Below, in pieces: positions 12,501-13,274 of a stretch of DNA of 13,274 nt. The stretch is from positions 1 to 13,274 of the forward strand of contig CBDUUP010000090.1 in the NCBI GenBank assembly GCA_965370435.1, given 5' to 3'. Position numbers and translations under genes: made by a program. The notes beneath the pieces were generated by a model, which was given only the letters and a program-made list of their open reading frames with translations, was not told the DNA's origin and did not search any database. This DNA is from CBDUUP01 sp965370435. GTDB lineage: Bacteria; Chloroflexota; Anaerolineae; Anaerolineales; UBA11579. Position 1 is the first letter of the stretch. Each line of letters opens with the position of its first letter.

Positions 12501-13092
12501 CTACGTGATTGACATAAGTAAAATTGCCTTCGGCATCCACCTGAGTGATGAGATCGTCGGTGCCTTCCACGAATTCCCGGTATTGCTCCTCCGCTTCCTG
12601 TAATGCTTGTTCTGCCTGCGCTTGTTGGGTTTTGTCGTGCAAGATGCAGTGCGTGCGTTGGAATTCCCCTTCTTCGTCATAGGCTATCCGGCCATCAATC
12701 GAGACAATGAGGGTAGAGCCATCCTTCCGCGCCATCTCGAACTCCGCTCCCTGGAGCCGTCCAGAGGCTTTGAATCGGGGGAACCTTTCTTTGACCAGAT
12801 CTTGATGTTCAGGGATCATGAATTCGCCAAACCAGCGGCCGATCACTTCCTCCCGGTCCTGGTATCCCAGTGTGTCCAACCAGGCCTGGTTGACCTCAAT
12901 AAGGCGGCCCTCGCCATCCAGGGATTGATATCCCAAGGGAGCGTCCTCGTACATCAGGCGGAACTTGGATTCGCTCTCCTTCAGGAGGGTGGTGGACTGT
13001 TCGCCTTCGGTCTGGGCGGCTTCCAGTTCGGAGACTCGTTTTTGGGTCTCTTTTAATTGGGTAAGCAATTGAGCTTTGGTTTTTCCAGCCAT
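9589..13092 (-). CDS. Soluble multi-PAS sensor histidine kinase (seven PAS domains)
   Basis: A 1167-aa cytosolic sensor with no TM helix. After a short N-terminal coiled coil (1-40) come seven PAS/PAC units at about 42-158, 169-288, 289-411, 418-535, 542-659, 666-793 and 802-919. Most end in a DITERKQAE-type linker. A coiled coil (920-950) leads to the dimerisation domain with phospho-acceptor H966 in SVSHEIRTP. The ATPase domain follows: N box NLVRNGCDAM (N1077), G1 DTGVGIP (1105-1111), F box IFEPLFSTK and G2 GLGLGLAI. All key kinase residues are present, so it should autophosphorylate and pass phosphate to a response regulator, none of which is in the window. Units 4 and 5 are a recent tandem duplication. 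ATG 13092 has GAGGTG 5 nt upstream. PAS ligands (heme, flavin, small molecule) cannot be told from sequence. Confidence 0.95.
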   Translation of the reverse strand: MAGKTKAQLLTQLKETQKRVSELEAAQTEGEQSTTLLKESESKFRLMYEDAPLGYQSLDGEGRLIEVNQAWLDTLGYQDREEVIGRWFGEFMIPEHQDLVKERFPRFKASGRLQGAEFEMARKDGSTLIVSIDGRIAYDEEGEFQRTHCILHDKTQQAQAEQALQEAEEQYREFVEGTDDLITQVDAEGNFTYVNHVAEKAFGLPPEECIGLSAFDFVHPDDWEATTQAFAGWLEEKVTKITIENRQVSRTGEVRHFLWNSNPHYDEQGSLTHINGIARDITERKQAEDRYRIVSELATDYTFVYRIEPDGQFELEWATDAFSRMSGYSVEELQEQGTLSIIHPEDLPLIETRVEKLSQGETVVDEFRILNKNGDIRWISSYAQPEWDEAKERVVRYYGASKDITERKQAEEELRESEEKYRNLVERANDGVIIAQDAIVKFVNPRMAEIFGYTVAEMIDTEFLAYVHPEERPRIIDIYKRRIQGEDIPSIYEMEALHKDGRRIEVEINSGITNYHGKPATLSFARDITERKQAEEALRESEEKYRNLVERANDGVSIVQNGKVKFVNARMAEMFGYSIDEITGADFMEYVHPEERPRIIDIYQRRTQGEDMPSIYEMGALHKDGMRFEVDVNSGNINYHGTLATLTIIRDITERKQAEEALRESEEKHRLLFETMAQGVVYQDAEGNIFSANPAAERVLGLTQDQMMGRTSMDPRWRSIHEDGADFPGETHPAMVALKTGESVNDVIMGVFLPEKEEYRWLRINAVPQIREGEEKPYQVYTTFTDITESRQAEQALQESEALYRDLVETSQDLIWKLDSQGRFTYLNEAWEGTLGYKIEEMLGKPITDFKPEDVLERDRKTFQQIVAGGQVKGYETVYLTANGDRVNMIFTAKPILDADGQITGTQGTAHDITERVKAEYALQEYSVRLEEMVEERTLELKDAQDALFRQEKLAFLGELAGSVSHEIRTPLSVINNAVYFLGAVLPDAGEEVKEYLGIIDSEILEISRIVTDTLDITRVNMPEKEKAKIAEMVSSTLERKEPPENVEVVLNIPAEIPSLFVDPRQIQQVLVNLVRNGCDAMKDGGVLVIEALEKEGRVDIQVTDTGVGIPAENLEKIFEPLFSTKSRGLGLGLAICVSLVEANGGTISVESEEGIGSAFTVSLPVE
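11101..11844 (-). repeat. Tandem 372-bp duplication of a PAS module inside the kinase gene
   Basis: The sequence CTCCCGGAG recurs at 11101, 11473 and 11845, an exact 372-bp (124-codon) period. The two units encode PAS 5 (about 542-665) and PAS 4 (418-541). By hand count roughly 92 of 124 residues agree, and long stretches of DNA are still nearly identical, for example around the encoded HPEERPRIIDIY. Confidence 0.85.
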
Positions 13093-13110
13093 GAGGGCAC
13101 CTCATTGAAT

Positions 13111-13139
13111 AGTATAAGGATGCTTGGCCCCTCGTTCAC
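13111..13139 (-). promoter_or_regulatory. Candidate promoter of the histidine kinase gene
   Basis: On the minus strand TATACT (13111-13116) is preceded, with a 17-nt spacer, by GTGAAC (13134-13139), a weak -35. The transcript would start near 13104, just before the GAGGTG ribosome site (13098-13103), giving a very short leader. Confidence 0.45.
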
Positions 13140-13153
13140 CTGAAGTAGTGAAC
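13134..13153. promoter_or_regulatory. Inverted repeat overlapping the kinase -35 region
   Basis: GTTCAC (13134-13139) and GTGAAC (13148-13153) are a perfect 6-bp inverse pair with 8 nt between. One arm coincides with the predicted -35. It could be a regulator site. On the plus strand it is followed by TTTTAAAAA, but no plus-strand gene ends here. Confidence 0.35.
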
Positions 13154-13202
13154 TTTTAAAAACGTAAATTTTGGTCTCACTCGCAACCTAGCATTGACGA
13201 GT

Positions 13203-13274
13203 TTACTTTGTCGTTATAGCAATACCTTCGCCAAAAACGATGCCTTTTAGCTCAATGAGCCTCTCTAGTAGCAT
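13203..13274 (-). CDS. Possible 3' end of another minus-strand gene (23 codons)
   Basis: From the window edge a minus-strand frame reads LLERLIELKGIVFGEGIA and ends at TAA 13203. It could be the C-terminus of an upstream gene or a chance open frame; 23 codons are too few to decide. The remaining 13154-13202 shows no clear feature. Confidence 0.2.
   Translation of the reverse strand: MLLERLIELKGIVFGEGIAITTK

Noticed and set aside
10163..13056. Repeated near-identical segments in the kinase gene considered as a CRISPR or satellite array
   Set aside because: The repeats are codon-phased PAS/PAC linkers (DITERKQAE) within one open frame, with spacing of a whole protein domain.
12896..13105. Alternative 69-codon minus-strand frame starting at 13105 before the kinase
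   Set aside because: It overlaps the kinase start in another frame, and its start lies upstream of the GAGGTG site that serves the kinase ATG.

Overview
The window looks like a chromosomal segment of a GC-rich environmental bacterium. All recognisable genes lie on the minus strand. The gene content (orphan multi-PAS kinase, membrane-anchored polysaccharide-lyase-like protein, YprB-like nuclease with TPRs, P5C dehydrogenase) and the style of the intergenic repeats recall Chloroflexota/Anaerolineae. That is an impression from memory; no marker gene here proves it. The leftmost ~1.3 kb is clearly AT-richer than the rest and looks acquired.

Left end (1-1390), read right to left: a two-TM protein with a beta-rich cytosolic domain resembling Cap15-type (S-2TMbeta) cyclic-dinucleotide receptors of CBASS immunity. 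Its stop overlaps by 8 bp the start of a short-chain dehydrogenase/reductase that runs off the window. The reductase has Phe where the catalytic Tyr is expected. No CD-NTase is visible. This overlapping pair in an AT-rich patch is the best candidate for an undescribed (possibly defence-related) system.

Centre-left (1392-5112): a small 83-aa two-TM protein; 1-pyrroline-5-carboxylate dehydrogenase (proline/arginine catabolism) with a strong sigma70-like promoter and a ~90-nt leader; an alpha/beta-hydrolase esterase; and a GNAT acetyltransferase. Two copies of an imperfect inverted repeat, whose stems differ by compensating changes, follow the esterase and the acetyltransferase genes.

Centre (5131-9364): an MFS efflux-type transporter directly upstream of the GNAT gene, an arrangement like Bacillus blt-bltD, with a perfect 16-bp palindrome before the transporter. 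Upstream of it lie a pectate-lyase-like beta-helix protein with three N-terminal TM helices and C-terminal calcium-loop repeats, and a DEDD-family exonuclease with TPRs. The nuclease and lyase genes are 31 bp apart and probably co-transcribed.

Right (9589-13092): a soluble 1167-aa histidine kinase with seven PAS domains, two of them a recent 372-bp tandem duplication. No response regulator is in the window. The last ~180 bp hold its promoter, a dyad, and perhaps the tail of another gene.
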